NCBI GenBank assembly: GCA_023136305.1
Contig: JAGLSF010000013.1
Span: 1-16,656 of the forward strand
Direction: 5' to 3'
Length of the DNA: 16,656 bases
Source: Spirochaetota bacterium
Lineage (GTDB): Bacteria > Spirochaetota > B62-G9 > DRHN01
Below the pieces are notes generated by a model. That model had not been told where the DNA came from and ran no database searches. It saw nothing but the letters and a program-made list of their open reading frames with translations. Below, piece by piece: positions 15,164 through 16,656 of this stretch (positions are counted from its first letter, which is position 1; each line of letters starts with the position of its first letter). A program made the position numbers and the translations under genes.

Positions 15164-15192
15164 AGTATACTAGAAGGACAGTCCAGTTTAAA
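15164..15192 (-). promoter_or_regulatory. Predicted smpB promoter, leaderless position
   Basis: On the minus strand TTTAAA (15192-15187), a 17-nt spacer, then TATACT (15169-15164), matching 4 of 6 and 5 of 6. Only six bases separate the -10 from the ATG, so transcription should begin at or next to the A of the start codon. The spacer includes the palindrome GGACTGTCC. Confidence 0.55.
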
Positions 15193-15332
15193 GGAAATAG
15201 CGCGAAGATCATGAGAGGCCAACAGGAGACAGGGCCAAATCGCACTATGTGCATATTCCCTTCTGCCGCTTACAGCGCGCGGATTTCTCAGGTCAAATGC
15301 TATTATTACTGATATTGTCTGAGTTACGGATG

Positions 15333-15349
15333 ATGCCAAAAACAGGCAT
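15333..15349. other. Small hairpin in the smpB-grpE divergent spacer
   Basis: ATGCC (15333-15337) can pair with GGCAT (15345-15349) around a 7-nt loop. It lies just before the grpE promoter. The rest of 15193-15362 shows no gene, tRNA or CIRCE element that I can support. Confidence 0.25.
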
Positions 15350-15362
15350 TCTTGACTTTTAG

Positions 15363-15391
15363 TTGACGTTCCTTTTCTTTTGCAGTATCTT
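15363..15391 (+). promoter_or_regulatory. Predicted grpE-dnaK promoter
   Basis: TTGACG (15363-15368) is followed after 17 nt by TATCTT (15386-15391), matching 5 of 6 and 4 of 6. The start point would be near 15398, with an A-rich leader of about 52 nt. No CIRCE inverted repeat (TTAGCACTC-N9-GAGTGCTAA) is visible around it. Confidence 0.5.
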
Positions 15392-15449
15392 CTTTTTGAA
15401 ACAAAGAGGGTAAGCCCTGAAGAGAGACGAAAAAAAGAAAAAGGAAAAT

Positions 15450-16166
15450 ATGAGCGGTAAGAATAAGAAAGAGTCAGGGGAAAGCGCTGAGCTGAAGGAA
15501 GATATCAGTTTAAACGGAATAGAGATCAATAGAGCGGAGGAAGCGTCCGGGGAGAAAAAGGAGAGCGGCGAAATCCCGGGTGAAACAGACATCAGGGAAC
15601 AACTTATCAGGGACCTCCCCACTGAAGAGCTCGAAGAACTCACCCCGGTAAAACAGCAACTGCAGGAACAGCAGGAAATGCTTGAGGAGAAGAGCGCACT
15701 TGTGGCCGAATATGAAGATCTTCTCAAGCGAAAACAGGCAGATTTTGAAAATTATAAGAAACGGGCGCAGAAGGAAGCGCAGGATTTTAAAAAATATGCC
15801 AATGCAGAGATTGTGCTCGATGTGCTGAGCATGATGGATGATTTCGAGCGCGCCATCGAATCAACAGAATCATCAATGGATTTCGATGCACTACGCGATG
15901 GTATATTACTCGTTGAAAAACAGATCAGAAACACACTGGAAAGCAAGTACGATGTAAAAGTCATAGATGCTTTGGGGAAGGAGTTTGATCCCAACGTTCA
16001 TGATGCGATTATGATGGAGGAATCGGAAAAACACGAGGAAGATACAGTTATCGAGGATTTTCAGAAGGGCTACATCATGCATGACCGAGTGATACGGCCA
16101 TCCAAGGTGAAGGTCGCCAAGGCCGTGTCTCCTGTGAGTGATGAAGGTAACGTGAACGATGAATGA
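15450..16166 (+). CDS. grpE: Nucleotide exchange factor GrpE
   Basis: GrpE releases ADP from DnaK and so resets its substrate cycle. The protein is 238 residues, long for the family because of an acidic, disordered-looking N-terminus of about 65 residues (rich in E, K, G, S). The long dimerising helix covers about 65-135, with LLKRKQADFENYKKR and LDVLSMMDDFERAIE. The beta domain at about 165-225 carries the family signature VIEDFQKGYIMHDRVIRPSKVKV, given here in part: GYIMHDRVIRPSKVKVAKA. AAGGA lies only 4 nt before the ATG. dnaK follows 32 nt after the stop. hrcA, often upstream in other bacteria, is not present here. Confidence 0.96.
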   Translation: MSGKNKKESGESAELKEDISLNGIEINRAEEASGEKKESGEIPGETDIREQLIRDLPTEELEELTPVKQQLQEQQEMLEEKSALVAEYEDLLKRKQADFENYKKRAQKEAQDFKKYANAEIVLDVLSMMDDFERAIESTESSMDFDALRDGILLVEKQIRNTLESKYDVKVIDALGKEFDPNVHDAIMMEESEKHEEDTVIEDFQKGYIMHDRVIRPSKVKVAKAVSPVSDEGNVNDE

Positions 16167-16198
16167 GGGAAGAAAATCCTCAGAGGAAGGAGTATAAG

Positions 16199-16656
16199 AT
16201 GGGAAAGATCATTGGTATTGATCTTGGTACAACCAATTCATGTGTGGCTGTCATGGAGGGGAATGAAGCCAAAGTCATTACGAATGCTGAGGGACAGAGA
16301 ACGACCCCTTCAGTTGTTGCATTTACGAAAAAGGATGAGACACTCGTGGGCCAGCCCGCGAAAAACCAGATCATCACCAACGCTGACAATACCATATACT
16401 CAATCAAGCGTTTTATGGGAAGGCGCTTCTCGGAGATCAGCCAGGAGAAGAGCATGGTTCCCTATGATGTGATACAGGGCCGCAATGGTGATGCACGTGT
16501 CAAGGTGAGCGCCGGTGAATTCAGTCCTCCTGAAATTTCAGCACGTGTACTTCAAAAGATGAGGAAGACAGCTGAGGATTATCTGGGTGAAAAGGTTGCC
16601 GAAGCGGTTATTACCGTGCCTGCATACTTCAACGACTCACAGCGTCAGGCAACCAA
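16199..16656 (+). CDS. dnaK: Chaperone DnaK (Hsp70), N-terminal part, cut by window edge
   Basis: DnaK is the ATP-driven Hsp70 chaperone that works with GrpE and DnaJ. The first 152 codons are present. MGKIIGIDLGTTNSCVAVME carries the phosphate-1 motif. NAEGQRTTPSVVAF, NTIYSIKRFMGRRF and EAVITVPAYFNDSQRQAT follow, all hallmark positions of the ATPase domain. The remaining ~480 residues, with the substrate-binding domain, are outside the window. AAGGAG lies 6 nt before the ATG, a strong site fitting an abundant protein. It follows grpE by 32 nt, and they are probably co-transcribed. Confidence 0.98.
   Translation, partial: MGKIIGIDLGTTNSCVAVMEGNEAKVITNAEGQRTTPSVVAFTKKDETLVGQPAKNQIITNADNTIYSIKRFMGRRFSEISQEKSMVPYDVIQGRNGDARVKVSAGEFSPPEISARVLQKMRKTAEDYLGEKVAEAVITVPAYFNDSQRQAT

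Noticed and set aside
15127..15339. 70-codon minus-strand frame overlapping the smpB start
   Set aside because: It overlaps the smpB start region and promoter in a different frame and shows no motif.
15158..15449. Possible tmRNA or tRNA gene next to smpB
   Set aside because: No acceptor stem, T-loop GTTCGA pattern or tag-like reading frame could be found on either strand.

Overview
The window reads as chromosomal housekeeping DNA from a spirochaete (Spirochaetota), at moderate G+C. The strongest indicator is the gene at 8582-11260. It is a GreA transcription factor whose usual ~155-residue body sits at the end of a ~735-residue helical-repeat N-terminus, a build I know from Treponema and Borrelia greA genes of about 900 codons. 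The identifications of serA, serC, yajC, secD, secF, mtaB, smpB, grpE and dnaK rest on family motifs read directly in the translations. No mobile element, CRISPR array, rRNA or tRNA was seen.

Layout. 1-135 is the tail of a Nudix-type hydrolase. On the minus strand serC-serA (2457 to 195) forms a serine-biosynthesis operon with a palindrome at its predicted start point. Upstream is a previously uncalled 59-codon membrane-protein gene (2832 to 2653, minus) with its own promoter. From 3098 to 7044 there is a tight plus-strand operon: yajC, secD, secF, a bactofilin and an exported TPR protein, joined by gaps of 43, 19, 17 and 19 nt. It is driven by a TTGACA promoter at 3009. A 239-nt AT-rich spacer full of inverted repeats follows, and the predicted mtaB promoter lies inside one of them. 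mtaB (7290-8585) converges on the greA fusion with overlapping stop codons. greA is preceded in its operon by a TPR gene (12306 to 11350, minus), with a good promoter at 12380-12408.

Right part. A divergent 351-nt spacer separates that operon from two translationally coupled plus-strand genes (12658-14671). These encode an exported TPR/coiled-coil protein and an exported beta-rich protein of unknown function. The second abuts, tail to tail, smpB (15157 to 14672, minus), whose promoter predicts a leaderless mRNA. The window ends with a grpE-dnaK heat-shock operon, with dnaK cut at the edge.

How the genes fit together. The Sec accessory genes, the bactofilin and the TPR protein suggest an envelope or cell-shape module. 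The greA and mtaB genes and smpB concern transcription, tRNA modification and ribosome rescue. I see no clear novel defence or mobile system. The best leads are the enlarged GreA with a possible internal Tudor/RID-like segment, the operator-like palindromes at the mtaB and serC promoters, the small membrane gene, and the uncharacterised exported gene pair.
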